DNA from: Pseudoips prasinana
Lineage: Eukaryota; Arthropoda; Insecta; Lepidoptera; Nolidae
NCBI GenBank assembly: GCA_951640165.1
Contig: OX621257.1
Coordinates: 12,535,201-12,599,200 of the forward strand
Reading direction: 5' to 3'
Length of the DNA: 64,000 bases
Below are positions 30,885-41,439 of this stretch, in pieces. Every line of letters starts with the position of its first letter. The stretch's first letter is position 1. Below the pieces are notes generated by a model. It searched no databases, was not told the DNA's origin, and was given only the letters and a program-made list of their open reading frames with translations. The translations under genes were made by a program, and so were the position numbers.

Positions 30885-31540
30885 AGCAATTTTGCCGCCA
30901 CCAAAAAGAAAAATAAGTACATGGTTTATGTATGCGGCGTTTGTCGACTGATCTTGATAACATCCATCTTAAAGTTAGTAACCGTCCAAGCGTGTGTTGG
31001 TAGGTACCTAAAGTCCTTTGAAAACCTTCCTTTAGTCATACTTTAGAACGCCTAAGCTTTAGAACAAGTTTCAACTCCACCGACATGTGTCACCCTAGTT
31101 TCAGGATAGCAAACGAGTCAGATAAAAAGGAATTCTAATGATATAACCTCAAGTCCCATTTTTGGACGCCATTCAAATGGTAGGGTAGTTATTTAAGAAG
31201 CGACGAACTTGTAAGTTTTAATATCTTCATAAGTTTCAGCAGTTGCCAAGTTCCTATTAATGATATAAGGTATACAAGGTGCAAAGAACATTGTAATAAA
31301 AACGGCATATTTTAAATGAACATTAATGAACTTATCACCGATCATAGTTATCAGTTACATAATTTTCATATCAAATATACTGCTTGTACAGGAAATTTAC
31401 CGCGTCAGAACCCCTACCATACAAAGTCTGAAACCCTAAAATGTCAGAAACAAATTGATTATACAAACAATCCACTTTTAAATAAATATCAATAGGTCCT
31501 AAGGTATTGTTTGCTTTATTTCTTGGCTCTACCCGGCATT
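30885..31540. other. Unassigned AT-rich sequence
   Basis: No gene or repeat recognised. Confidence 0.45.
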
Positions 31541-31823
31541 TTAATCCAAGACCTCAAAATCTGCAGCTGATCACGATCCCACTAGACCAACGGCCCAGGC
31601 ATTTAATACATGTATGGTTCTCGAGTGCGACCACGAACTGGAAAACGCAGCGTGGGTAGGCACCTACAAGATGGCTGGATGATCTGGGGAGGGTTTCTGG
31701 AAGCCTCTGGATGTGGGTAGCGCAAGAGACATCCCTGTGTCCAACAGTGGACCTCTTTCAGCTGATATGATGGGCCTGTTGGCGTGTTTGGTATGTGAAT
31801 AATGTCCCAGGATATTATTATAA
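31541..31823. repeat. SINE C, RTE and SINE A scraps in series
   Basis: 31545-31595 is an antisense SINE C head (TTTTAATCCAAGACCTC, CCCACTAGACCAACG). 31610-31770 is an RTE subfamily A 3' end on the plus strand (GAACTGGAAAACGCAGCG, CCAACAGTGGACCTCTTTCA). 31772-31823 is SINE A with its whole interior missing: head GGGCCTGTTGGCGTGTTTGG joined to tail TGTGAATAATGTCCCAGGAT. Confidence 0.65.
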
Positions 31824-32269
31824 TGATTTGATATATCTTATCTTATCTTTGTTGGGGTATACTTGCGTATAGCACTTCGACCCTTCAGGATCTATCTAGA
31901 GGGAAGAGCAAAGGCAGTTCTTTAACCCTTCTTTACATGGTGAGGGAATTGGTGGAGCTATTGCGACTTTTTGTCGGACGAGAGTTCCAAAGCTTGAGCG
32001 CTTGAACTGTGAAGGAAATAAGGAAAACGACTTTATGTGCTGGTAATCAAGGAATGCTTTTCAAGTGTCACCTACGATGCTGATCTCTCCAGACCGATTT
32101 CAGTCACGGCGACGGCTCTTAACTCCGATGAGATAGATTTTGTCTCACGTGTGCTCTCATGTGTGCTCTCACATGACTGCAATAGCCAACCTTATAAGGA
32201 TGTGAAATAATGGTCCCCACGCTGACATACTGGTCTTAAACTAAGTTCATATCGCGGGTAGATATTATA
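31824..32269. other. Unassigned, probably LINE or SINE derived
   Basis: GACCGATTTCAGTCACGGCG and a GTGTGCTCTCATGTGTGCTC run resemble the tail region of SINE C and similar repeats, but the family is not clear. Confidence 0.35.
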
Positions 32270-33280
32270 TTGGTCTTACTTACTTATCGTATGGGCTGTG
32301 GTCACCTTAGTGTCAGATTTGTTCAAGCCGCCCAGTTAGTGTTGCCCAAAATCGGTCTTGGTCTTGCAGTCTTGGTCTTGTTCTTGCATTTTCGTAAGAC
32401 CAAGACCCACTTATTGTAGCAAGACCAAGATCAAGACTGACCCTGCAAGATTTGAGCAAGAACAAGACTAAGCTTGCGAGACTCTTGCGTCTCGCATTTA
32501 AGTCAAACTGAGATTTAGGCGTTATTAAGTAGGTAGCTATTTGGTTCCTTCCAATACCAATGTTGATAGAAGTTCCCCAGTACCCATTAGTATCAAAACC
32601 GTATCGGTAGGTAGGTATTGTATTGATTATTATAATATTTAGACTATTTAATAAGTACCTAACTACTTAGCGCGTTACCTACTCACAAATCTGTTCCCAT
32701 GTGATAAAAATATACCTAGCATAAAACAAAATATCTTTCTAGTAAAGTTCTACCCAGTACTACCTACTACCTACACATATATATATATATATATATATAT
32801 TTAGCAGTGGACGACCTACGGCTGATATGATTATGATGCAATTGTATTAATTTCGTGGTTCACTATGCATATGTCAATTTAAGTTAAAAATGTACCTACT
32901 CTGTTACGTTGTTCTATGATTTTAACGAACGTCTTTAATAAATTGCAACAGGCTAATAGATAATTGCAAGACTTGCAAGACTTGCAAAACCGAGACCAAG
33001 ACCAAGAGTGACAGCGCAATACCAAGACCAAGACCAAGACTCGCTTAGTATCGTCTTGGTCTTGCATTTGGGCAACACTACGCCCAGTAGGCCTCTGATA
33101 CGGCTTATCGACTATTGTTTAACGACTACAACCGGGGCAGAAAGTTTGCCGTGACCTCCGAAGCACGGAGACGCTCAGAAATAAAAACATTTTGGTGGTC
33201 ACCCATCTATGAACTGACCGCGAGCCTAGTTGCTTACCCTCACCGATCATTTACGGACCGATGAGAGCATCTAGTTATAT
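32270..33280 (-). mobile_element. 5S-rRNA-derived SINE, split by a hAT-like element
   Basis: The 5S-like head, read on the minus strand, lies at about 33262-33190 (TGATCGGTGAGGGTAAGCAA, CGCGGTCAGTTCATAGATGG, GTGACCACC). The body continues 33190-33089 and then, beyond the inserted element, 32328-32270 (TGGTGACCACAGCCCATACG-type, antisense). It matches 9930-10150. Confidence 0.65.
32337..33080. mobile_element. Non-autonomous hAT-like element, 744 bp, 8 bp TSD
   Basis: Flanked by the perfect 8 bp duplication CGCCCAGT (32329-32336 and 33081-33088). The terminal inverted repeat TAGTGTTGCCCAAA is exact over 14 bp at both ends. Subterminal regions are filled with CTTGGTCTTG and CAAGACCAAG motifs in inverted orientation. 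A (TA)n run at 32779-32800 and a scrap of RTE 3' end (GCAGTGGACGACCTACGGCT) lie inside. No transposase ORF. Confidence 0.88.
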
Positions 33281-33655
33281 TGGTGACTTTCTAATTACCT
33301 TGAAAATGTTTCATGTATAACGAAGAAGGATCATTTTTAACGTTTTCACGTCTTACACCTTGAAAATTCAATTAACAAATGTATTTCGGTAAAATTAAAC
33401 CTTATTACTACATGACAGGGTTTAATTTTGAACCGAATTGGTTGGCGAAGACGCGACGTTGCGGTGTTACAGCAGAAATTCCATTAATATTGATTCCATA
33501 GCCTATATTTTCTTGTTTACGTCATCGCTATGTGAGATTGATGAATGGCAGAAGGATGTGGCACCTTAATAGATAAATCAATAATTATGTTGACTAGTTT
33601 TATTACATTTAGGTACAGGTTAAATAGATTTTAAACGCTGCGCTGATAATAATAT
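33275..33655. other. Unassigned
   Basis: No recognised gene or repeat. Confidence 0.4.
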
Positions 33656-33658
33656 GCT

Positions 33659-33852
33659 GGGGCATTATTCACACGCGGCCATCAGATTCCAAACTAAGCA
33701 GAGCTATGAAGGTAAGTGAAATATTACATATACTACTTGTGTTTTGTAAATACATACTTATATATAGGCTCAGGACAAACAAACATGTTCATGCACACAA
33801 ATATCTGACATGTGTGGGAATCAAACCCACGACCGGCGGCGTGAAAGGCAAG
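33659..33852 (-). mobile_element. SINE family A, 5'-truncated at the head
   Basis: Antisense tail CATTATTCACACGCGGCCAT, AACTAAGCAGAGCTATGAAG, body TTTTGTAAATACATACTTAT, GGACAAACAAACATGTTCAT, and head GGGAATCAAACCCACGACCG, stopping within the tRNA part. A ~15 bp piece near the tail region is altered. Confidence 0.8.
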
Positions 33853-33926
33853 CTTTATTGTATAAGCTCTGCATAGTTTGGGATTAGATGGCCGCGTGTG
33901 AATAATGTCCCAGGATATTTATATTT
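33853..33926 (+). repeat. SINE family A tail, head-to-head with previous copy
   Basis: TTGTATAAGCTCTGCATAGT-TTGGGATTAGATGGCCGCG, then TGAATAATGTCCCAGGAT: the plus-strand 3' third of SINE A starts where the minus-strand copy breaks off in its head. Confidence 0.75.
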
Positions 33927-33980
33927 AGTTATGTAAATGTTCCTAGTATGAAACAAAAACAGACCTGCCTCACAGAGCCT

Positions 33981-34127
33981 GTGCACACCACGCTTTTTAA
34001 ACGCGCCGTCGACGTGAGTTTTAGAAACGCGCGTCGACGGCGCGCTTTTATACAGACGCGATGCTAACGCGCGTCTGTATCGCTATAAACGCGCGTCAAC
34101 GGCACGTTTAAAAAACGTGGTGTTTTA
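33981..34127. mobile_element. GC-rich fold-back MITE (CACACCACG ends)
   Basis: Ends CACACCACGCTTTTTAAACG and, inverted, CGTTTAAAAAACGTGGTGT. The interior is made of inverted CGCGCGTCGACGGCGCGC and ACAGACGCGATGCTAACGCG-type blocks, so most of the element can fold on itself. About 145 bp, non-coding; copies at 16044-17300 and 18590-18805. Confidence 0.75.
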
Positions 34128-34129
34128 TT

Positions 34130-34540
34130 TTACGTTAGATGGGAAATACTTCATGTTCTGCGTGTCGTGGAATTGTTGCATAATTCAGGTATGTGGGACG
34201 AATTTTTGATAGGTACAAAAATATCTGGCAAGTAATTCAAGCGAACCCATCTTTTCTTTATAAAAACTGGTAAAAACAAGATTTACAAGGCCGTGTGTGT
34301 GAATAATTCCAGGATTTAAATAAAGTCTTACAAAAAATGTAGTAGCGCATTGTTTCATAATATTTGTACCCTTAAAGGTAACACGTTACTCGTTCCGTTT
34401 AATTAATCGAAATATTCAAAGTTCCGAAGATAATCCACACGTGCTTCCATGAAATTTCTATAACTCGTTTCTAAAAGGTGTTCGAAAATTAAATTATCTT
34501 TAGGTGCGAATAATAATGAAGCCGGGACAATACCGCCTGT
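34130..34540. other. Unassigned
   Basis: No gene recognised. 34290-34320 has a scrap of SINE A tail (CCGTGTGTGTGAATAATTCC). Confidence 0.4.
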
Positions 34541-35252
34541 ATGAATTTATATTTCGAACCTTCACCGTTCAGACTTCGAATATTCGGGTGAAATTCATAA
34601 TCATTGTGTTAATTTTGACGGAAGTAGGGTTGTCTAACAGCGGAATAAAAACTAAATTTTATAATGTTAGCATATTATTATTATGAATTTGTATTTGGAA
34701 CCTTCACCGTTCAGACTTCGAATATTCAGATGAAATTCTTATTCATTGTGTTAATTTTGACGGAAGTTGGGTTGTCTAACAGCGGAATAAAAACGACTTT
34801 TTAGATTGTACATTTTATATTGTTAGCATATTATTATTATGAATTTGTATTTGGAACCTTCACCGTTCAGAATTCGAATATTCAGATGAAATTCTTATTC
34901 ATTGTGTTAATTTTGACGGAAGTTGGGTTGTCTAACAGCGGAATAAAAACGACTTTTTAGATTGTTATCATATTATTATGAATTTATATTTGGAACCTTC
35001 ACCGCTCAGACTTCGAATATTCAGATGAAATTCTTAATCATTGTGTTAATTTTGACGGAAGTAGGGTTGTCTAACAGCGGAACAAAAACTACATTTTATA
35101 ATGTTAGCATATTATTATTATGAATTTGTATTTGGAACCTTCACCGTTTAGACTTCGAATATTCAGATGAAATTCTTAATCATTGTGTTAATTTTGACGG
35201 AAGTTGGGTTGGGGAAAAGCTAGGTACTTATTTTTTTAATTGTTAGCATATC
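34541..35252. repeat. Minisatellite, ~142 bp period, ~5 copies
   Basis: Units begin ATGAATTTRTATTT at 34541, 34683, 34839, 34978 and 35120. Each contains ACCTTCACCGTTCAGACTTC, GAATATTC(G/A)G(G/A)TGAAATTC, TTGTGTTAATTTTGACGGAA, GTTGTCTAACAGCGGAATAA and GTTAGCATATTATTATT. Spacing varies (139-156) through small indels around the AAAACGACTTTTTAGATTG part. The last unit is truncated by other sequence at about 35210. Confidence 0.9.
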
Positions 35253-35293
35253 TTCTCGAATCTGTAAGATTTTGGTAATTCGGTCAGACTATC

Positions 35294-35405
35294 GATCGGT
35301 GATCGTCAACTTCACTTTCTGAGCGTCTCCCTGTTTCGCAGGACACGTTGTTGTCGTAAGATATGGTCGTTAAGCCATGTCACAGACCTAGTGGGTTGTT
35401 TAAAG
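35294..35405 (+). repeat. 5S-derived SINE fragment
   Basis: GATCGGTGATCGTCAACTTC, TTTCTGAGCGTCTCCCTG and GGTCGTTAAGCCATGTCACA match the body and part of the head of 9930-10150, in the opposite orientation; the 5S-like core between GATC and the body is deleted. Confidence 0.5.
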
Positions 35406-36065
35406 TCTGATACCATACTATGCCCACAATATAAAGAAACAAGAAGACAAGCCTTTATGTTTTGAACACAATTATTTGTTGTATCTATAATATGTATGTT
35501 TTAGAAATATATAAGTATGTTTATTATTTGTCTGGTTGCTATAATAGAGGCTCTACTTAGTTTGGGATGAGATGATAGAAAAGGGTTATTGTTTATTAAT
35601 ATGACTTATAATAAATTGGTGAGCAGATTCAATAACATTGATGTTTAACTGATTTGGGTACACCTGAAGTTTACTTTTGAGAGCAGACGAAGATCAAACT
35701 TGAGTAAGTACAATAAATATAAGATATTAAAGCGTTTGAAGTTTAAACTTGGAAGAATGTTCATTTCTACTAAAAACTTTTCAAAAGAGCACGTGACGTA
35801 ATGTTCAAAGTTCAGAAAATTAACTGGACTAAAATGTACCAACAACGAGGTCTAATTTTAGAAGTTAATCTAACATTGTAACTCGCTTAAATAAACTTTT
35901 AATTGGACGTAGAAAGGTAGATAAAGACTTAATTTTTATAATTATTTCGTTTAAAATACCAGATACGTGCCTTTATGCGCACTTTTTGTCATCGTCGTCG
36001 TTGCTGTATTACTATAGACTTACTTACTATAGAATGAGTAGAACGCAGAAACTTAATATATATAT
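35406..36065. other. SINE A tail scrap, then unassigned
   Basis: 35505-35578 is a decayed SINE A tail (ATAAGTATGTTTATTATTTG, GAGGCTCTACTTAGTTTGGG). 35580-36065 has no recognised element. Confidence 0.45.
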
Positions 36066-36067
36066 TT

Positions 36068-36200
36068 TTTAATATTCAAAATAGGACGGCAAACGAGCAA
36101 GTGGGTCCCCTGATGGTAAGTGATCATCGCCTCCCACGGACACTCGCAACACCAGAGGAGCCGCAAGTACGCTGCCGGGCTTTAAGAAAAGAATAGGCAC
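36068..36200 (+). repeat. AAACGAGCA / TGATGGTAAGTGAT dispersed repeat
   Basis: GGCAAACGAGCAAGTGGGTC, CCCTGATGGTAAGTGATCAT and GACACTCGCAACACCAGAGG: the least decayed copy of the repeat also seen at 12772-12897 and 60640-60765. Non-coding. Confidence 0.6.
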
Positions 36201-36710
36201 GCTTATTGGAAGTTGTCATGTCATACCGGATCGGAAATACGTTCGCAGTTAGTTGATTACATAGAGCGGTAGTATGCGGCAATAAGTTTAAGTAGACGTC
36301 TAAGTTTATCATGAGTTCATGACAGACATACAAAAGAATAAATATAAACAGAAATTTGTTCAGCCACAATGTGAGGTCCGCGGGAATTGGTTCGTAAGTC
36401 AATACTAGTCGTTTATTGGACAGCGAGACTGTCAACCCAATATACGAAGAATATCGATAGTGAATATCATTCAGTTTACATTGCGCGAGACTCTTACTGG
36501 TTTAACATACAGAGTACACTAAGGTTGATAGCTAGTCTTGTGTATCGTGTAATCTCGTGTACCGTGATCTAACTGGTTACACCAACCTATTCTATTTTCA
36601 TAGCCCTATATTACCCAACCCAGATACTGTCTTCAGTACAGTAAACTAGCAAGAATTTAATTAAAACTGATCTTATGTGTGTGTGTGCTTTTCTTTTTCT
36701 TCTTCTATGA
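36201..36710. other. Unassigned
   Basis: No gene recognised. 36640-36690 (ACTAGCAAGAATTTAATTAA) resembles 39955-39985 on the far side of the LINE, so it may be related host or repeat sequence. Confidence 0.35.
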
Positions 36711-38968
36711 ACATCTAATCCATCTCTTTTAGATCTTATGTTTGTATCATCGCGTGAACATGTCGCAAAGCATGGGCAGTGCTGTGCTGACGCCTTCTCT
36801 TGTCATGATTTAATTTTTTTATCTTATAAAATACGTCCTCCTAAGGCAAAGTCAAAAGTCCTTCTTCAGCGCAATTTTTCTGGCATGAGTCTCAGTGCTC
36901 TAAAGGAAGATGCTACTAACATAGACTGGGAACCTCTACTTTCTTCTACATCAATTGATTTCAAAGTAAATTTTTTAAATACCAAGATAGTCGAACTTTA
37001 TGACTTGCATGCTCCAATACGTGCTATAAAGATTAAGCATTTACCGGCACCGTGGCTTAATTATAACATTAAGTCACTAATGCATAAAAAACTTCAACCG
37101 AAAGCTAAGAAAAACTGCCGTCCATCTTCGTTAAACACACAAAAATACGTCTCCATTCGTAATTTTTGCAACAAGGTGTGTAGGAAAGCACAACGCCAAT
37201 ATGTTCATGTGTCTGTCGAAAACGATGATCCAGCAAAAGTCTGGAAATTTCTAAGATCTATGGGGGTTGGGAAGACAAAAGAAAATCCCATACATAAAAA
37301 TCTTGATATCGATTCCTTAAATCAACATTTCTCGTCTTCATCCAAATGCAATAGGATAACCAAAGGCCAAACTCTTAATTATCTTTCGTCACTACCAACA
37401 CCTCATTTCAGTCCTATGGTTTTTAATCAAATAACTACTTGTGACATTAAGAAGAGCATAATGTCAATTACATCGAAAGCCATTGGTTGTGATAACATTA
37501 GCTGTAATATGATCCTTTCTATCCTTGATGAAATCCTTCCCGTCCTCAGTCACATATATAGTTTCTCCTTAACCAATGGGTGCTTTCCATCTCAATGGAA
37601 AGCAGCTTATATTATTCCGGTACCTAAGAAATCCAATCCTAAAGAATTCTCCGAATTCCGTCCTATATCTATCCTCCCCTTTCTTTCCAAAGTGTTGGAA
37701 CGTTTAGTTTATAACCAACTAAATGTTTTCCTTTGTAAAAACCAGCTCCTAAATCCATTACAATCTGGTTTCCGACCCGGTCATAGTACAGCTACTGCTT
37801 TGATCGAAATAACAGACGACATTCGTCTTAGCATGGATGAGAGCAATGTCACGGTACTTTCCTTGCTAGACTTCTGTAATGCTTTTAACACCGTAGACTT
37901 TGACATCTTGCTTGGCATTATGCGCTCACTTAATGTATCTCCAATGGTTATTGACTGGTTTCATAATTACCTGTTAGGTCGCCGGCAGCGTGTTCGCGTA
38001 GAAGATGCTTTTTCTTCATGGTGCGATATGATTGCTGGCGTACCACAGGGAGGCGTGCTATCTCCATTACTTTTTGCTGTATTTATAAATACTATTTCCC
38101 AAAACCTCAATTCTTCCTACCCCATCTATGCTGATGATCTGCAGATTTATACACAAGCATCTTTGGAAATGATATCGTCTGCTATCAATGCCATACAGGA
38201 TGATCTTGATAAGATTTGCGAATGGAGTACGTCTTATGGACTAGTGGTTAACCCGGCAAAGACGCAAGTTATTGTAATTGGCAGCTCCAGAATGCTAGCT
38301 AAAATAGATTGGTCTGGGCTACCTCAGGTAAAATTTAATAATAAAATCATTCCTTACAGCGACAAAGTAAAAAACCTAGGTATATACATTGACAAGACCT
38401 TATCATGGGATCCTCAGCTTCAGGAAGTCAGTCGTAAGTTATTTGCATCAGCAGGGTCTTTGCGACGAATCCGGAACTTCCTTCCCACTGCCACTAAAAT
38501 TGCGCTAGCACAATCTCTTCTTTTACCCATCCTTGACTATGCAGATACCAGCTATCCTGATCTCACTGAAGCCCAACTTGACAAACTTGAGCGCCTTCAA
38601 AATTTTTGCATAAGGTTTATATTTGGTCTGCGCAAATATGACCATGTTTCAGAATTTCGCACCAAGCTTAAGTGGCTTCCCATTCGCCTCCGCCGAGATA
38701 CTCATATTTTAATTCTTCTATACAGTATATTGTTTAATCCTACCACCCCACTTTATCTCAAAGAACGGTTCGAGTTCCTAAATGACACACATTTAAGATC
38801 GCTGAGGTCATCTGAAAATTTGCGATTCAAAATTCCTCTAACCTCTACGGACAATCATTTACAGTAGAAGCTGTGCGCCTTTGGAATGATTTGCCTGTAA
38901 CGATAAGGCGAGCACAATCCCTCCACACTTTTAAACAACTAGTGAAGGAGTACTACCTTTCACGATAA
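36711..38968 (+). pseudogene. LINE ORF2: endonuclease end and reverse transcriptase
   Basis: The main frame (36711-38867, of which 36738 is the first ATG) begins inside the APE endonuclease: Leu-Leu-Asp-Leu-Met-Phe-Val-Ser, His-Asp-Leu-Ile-Phe-Leu-Ser-Tyr. RT motifs: Phe-Arg-Pro-Ile-Ser-Ile-Leu (residue ~311), Gly-Phe-Arg-Pro-Gly-His-Ser (~345), Leu-Leu-Asp-Phe-Cys-Asn-Ala-Phe-Asn (~375), Gly-Val-Pro-Gln-Gly-Gly-Val-Leu-Ser-Pro (~434) and the catalytic Tyr-Ala-Asp-Asp (~460). One frameshift at about 38845-38851 takes the last ~38 codons into another frame (Ala-Val-Arg-Leu-Trp-Asn-Asp-Leu-Pro), ending at TAA 38966-38968. Dead by 5' truncation and the frameshift, but the RT core is otherwise open over ~700 codons, so the copy is fairly young. 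Confidence 0.85.
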
Positions 38969-39118
38969 ATAGATACTATTGCATAATAACAGTGTTACTG
39001 TCATCTCCTATCACTAATAGGATGTATGTATTTATATAAGTATTTTATTTGTTATATGTATGTTGTATGTAATATATATATATATCAACAAATTTCAATT
39101 ACATATTAATATGTATAT

Positions 39119-39128
<10 letters not shown>

Positions 39129-39180
<52 letters not shown>
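39129..39180. repeat. (TA)n microsatellite in LINE 3' UTR
   Basis: About 26 TA dinucleotides, extended by further TATA-rich sequence on the left. Confidence 0.9.
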
Positions 39181-39185
<5 letters not shown>

Positions 39186-39475
39186 AATACCTACGAGCTG
39201 TAGGCATTACTTCAAGATAATGTTTCACAATTTTCTCTCTTAATTTACTAGACTAGTTTATTTCTATTTATTATTTCTTTCTTAAGTTGCTACACCCCTA
39301 TCACTCATTTAATTATTCTTCTTGCTGATCTTGTCCATCCTAAGGTTGTCTGGAAGAGATCGCAGTTAGCGATAAGACCGCCCATTGTACTAGATTTATT
39401 ACAACTTTATACTTTATATGTAAATCTTGGTGTACAATAAAGAGTATTTGTATTGTATTGTATTGTATTACCGTG

Positions 39476-39710
39476 ATATAGCTACTAGCGGGCTACTCCC
39501 AATGTCTGTAATGGGTTTCATCCTGGCGACAAATAAACACCGGATAGAAAAAGAAGACGTCACTGTTGATTTATAACCCATATTGATGCATAATAGTTTT
39601 CTGCGGTGTCACCCCAAAGTATGTGACATTTATCTGGTAGTTCCTCCTGTCCTATCTCCTGTTGCCTTCTGGAGTTGTATTACGCTTCAGCCAATGCATA
39701 AAATTTAATT
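39476..39710. other. Unassigned
   Basis: Nothing recognised. Confidence 0.4.
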
Positions 39711-39905
39711 TTGACGGTCACCGTAGCCTAGTTGGTAGTGGTCCTGCCTACGAATCTGGTGGACCTGGGTTCGAATCCCGGTAAGTGCAAATATTTGTGT
39801 GATGAGCCCGAATATTTGTTTCTGAGTCATGGATGTTTCCTATGTATATAAGTATTTAACTATCTATATAAGTATGTATATCGTCACCTATTCAAGAAAA
39901 TTCTT
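39711..39905 (+). mobile_element. tRNA-derived SINE, family B, 3'-truncated
   Basis: Head TAGCCTAGTTGGTAGTGGTC (box A-like), GGGTTCGAATCCCGG (exact box B), then GTGCAAATATTTGTGTGATG, CTGAGTCATGGATGTTTCC and GTATGTATATCGTCACCT. It ends before the tail region seen in the other two copies. Confidence 0.85.
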
Positions 39906-40074
39906 ACTATCGACACGATTAGAAGAAGAAGAATAAGAATTGTCTTCTTTACGTTAAACTAGCAAGAGCTCAGTTAAAGCTTATCTTATGTTCATAATTG
40001 TGATCTAACTACAAGTAGGATACACTTGGTGTCTAAAACAAGCAATATCACATTCTCATATTGCAATCGCTTTA

Positions 40075-40447
40075 TCCTACTAATATTATAAACGCTAAAT
40101 TTTGTAAGTATGGATGGCTGTTTGTTACTCTTTCGCGTAAAAACTACTGAATGGATTTTAATGAAACTTTACAATAATATAGTTTATGCATCAGAATAAC
40201 ACATAGGCTACAATTTATAAAGATATTGTGTGAATTGTCTAAAATATGACGATGAGTGCCAAGTAAGTATGAAAAAATCAACCATCTGAGAGCTATTCTG
40301 GCGTGCAATGCCAAAACCGCTAGAGGTACACATCCTACAAATATTATAAATGCGAAAGTTTGTGAGTATTGGTGTATGTATGTATGTTTGTTACTCTTTT
40401 TCTCCAAAACTACTTTAACGCGGGTGAAACCGCGGGGCACAGCTAGT
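40075..40447 (+). mobile_element. Helitron (family a), composite full length
   Basis: Starts TCCTACTAATATTATAAACG, ends CGCGGGTGAAACCGCGGGGC-ACAGCTAGT, a strong hairpin of CGCGG/CCGCG type 8-10 bases before CTAG. An internal 5' terminus (TCCTACAAATATTATAAATG) lies at 40332. Closely related to 14709-15058 over its full length. The short open frames on both strands are shadows. Confidence 0.85.
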
Positions 40448-40597
40448 ATTGAATAAGCCAGTTACAACTAGCAAAAACTGGCACTAGCTAGTATTCTGTT
40501 TGTCATAACATTATTTAGCTACCAGCGAGTTAAAGATCGGGTTGGTATTATTTCGGCATCCACGTGATTCCATTTTGTTAGTGAACCCCATATATAA

Positions 40598-40860
40598 ATT
40601 GACTGCTTTATTGGTCTAGCGGCAGCGTGTCAAAATCCTAGGTTGAGACAAAAAGTGATATGGAGAAGTTAAGAACCACAGTATCTGTCCGAAGTGTGGG
40701 GGTTGGTCCTAGACGTGATTTCTCTCCGGCCGTGTCACAAGTCGTCCCATCGGACCCAAACGGTGATGGAACAGAACGTACCCCTGTGTTCGCGCACATA
40801 CTTGTGCACTATAATATGTCGGGGCCAAAATTCGATTAGACGGAGGACATTGTTATATAA
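40598..40860 (+). mobile_element. tRNA-derived SINE, family C, internally deleted
   Basis: Head TTATTGGTCTAGCGGCAGCG, then a jump from the head to a divergent body, with GTCCCATCGGACCCAAACGG, TGTTCGCGCACATACTTGTG, CACTATAATATGTCGGGGCC and the end ATTCGATTAGACGGAGGACA-TTGTTATA. Box B is lost. Confidence 0.65.
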
Positions 40861-41024
40861 CTGTACTAAGTCTGGTGTGCTTTATATGCTTTTAAAGTCT
40901 TTCGCGGTACAGAAATTCTTTAGTGGGTTTTTTAGACTAGTTGTGACTTGGTGGCGGCAGCAATAAACATCACCATCCCATATCATCCCAGAGAGCAGCA
41001 CCATCTCTCTGTGAAATACTCGTA

Positions 41025-41350
41025 GGACCATCATACTGCGATCGCCAACCCATCTGCCAACCGTGGTAAGGATGGCATAATTATCAGCCTGATATCGTCC
41101 ACTGCTGGACATAGGCCTCCCCCAAATGTTTCTATAACGTGGCCATTTGGGGAATTGCCTTAGTCACGGTGCGGCCCTTGGCATGCGAGCTGATAACCGA
41201 ACTTAGGTGGTAGTTAGAACACAGGAGTCGCCCGATTTGCCAGGTGTATTCCTTAGGCGCCTTTTACGATACCCACGGGATGGTATAGGTTGGCCCTGTA
41301 ATTCTTTCTAAGTCGGAAATCACACGGTTAATTATGGCATATAATGTAGA
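41025..41350 (-). repeat. RTE subfamily B scrap and subfamily C fragment
   Basis: 41025-41075 (GACCATCATACTGCGATCGC) is a piece of subfamily B. 41082-41350 (CAGCCTGATATCGTCCACTG, CCCCAAATGTTTCTATAACG, TTTACGATACCCACGGGATG) matches 1962-2203. Both are decayed 3' ends of RTE-like LINEs. Confidence 0.6.
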
Positions 41351-41439
41351 AATCTTTTGTCCAGTAATGGAAGTTATTCTGTTGACGTGATGATGATGGC
41401 GATGATTATAACTTCGTATTAAATGCCCATCATTCCACC

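Larger units (their letters stand above)
36711..39475 (+). mobile_element. Non-LTR retrotransposon, 5'-truncated
   Basis: A LINE copy truncated in the endonuclease domain, with most of the ORF encoding reverse transcriptase, a 3' UTR and a tail of GTATT repeats after GTACAATAAAGAG (39430-39475). A (TA)n run of ~28 units sits in the 3' UTR (39129-39180). Other 3' ends of the family are at 2204-3292 and 11970-12035. No clear target duplication was found. The clade is probably jockey/CR1-like; I could not decide between them. Confidence 0.8.

Noticed and set aside
36711..39475. Intact autonomous LINE
   Set aside because: Endonuclease is truncated at the 5' end, ORF1 is absent, and a frameshift lies near 38850.
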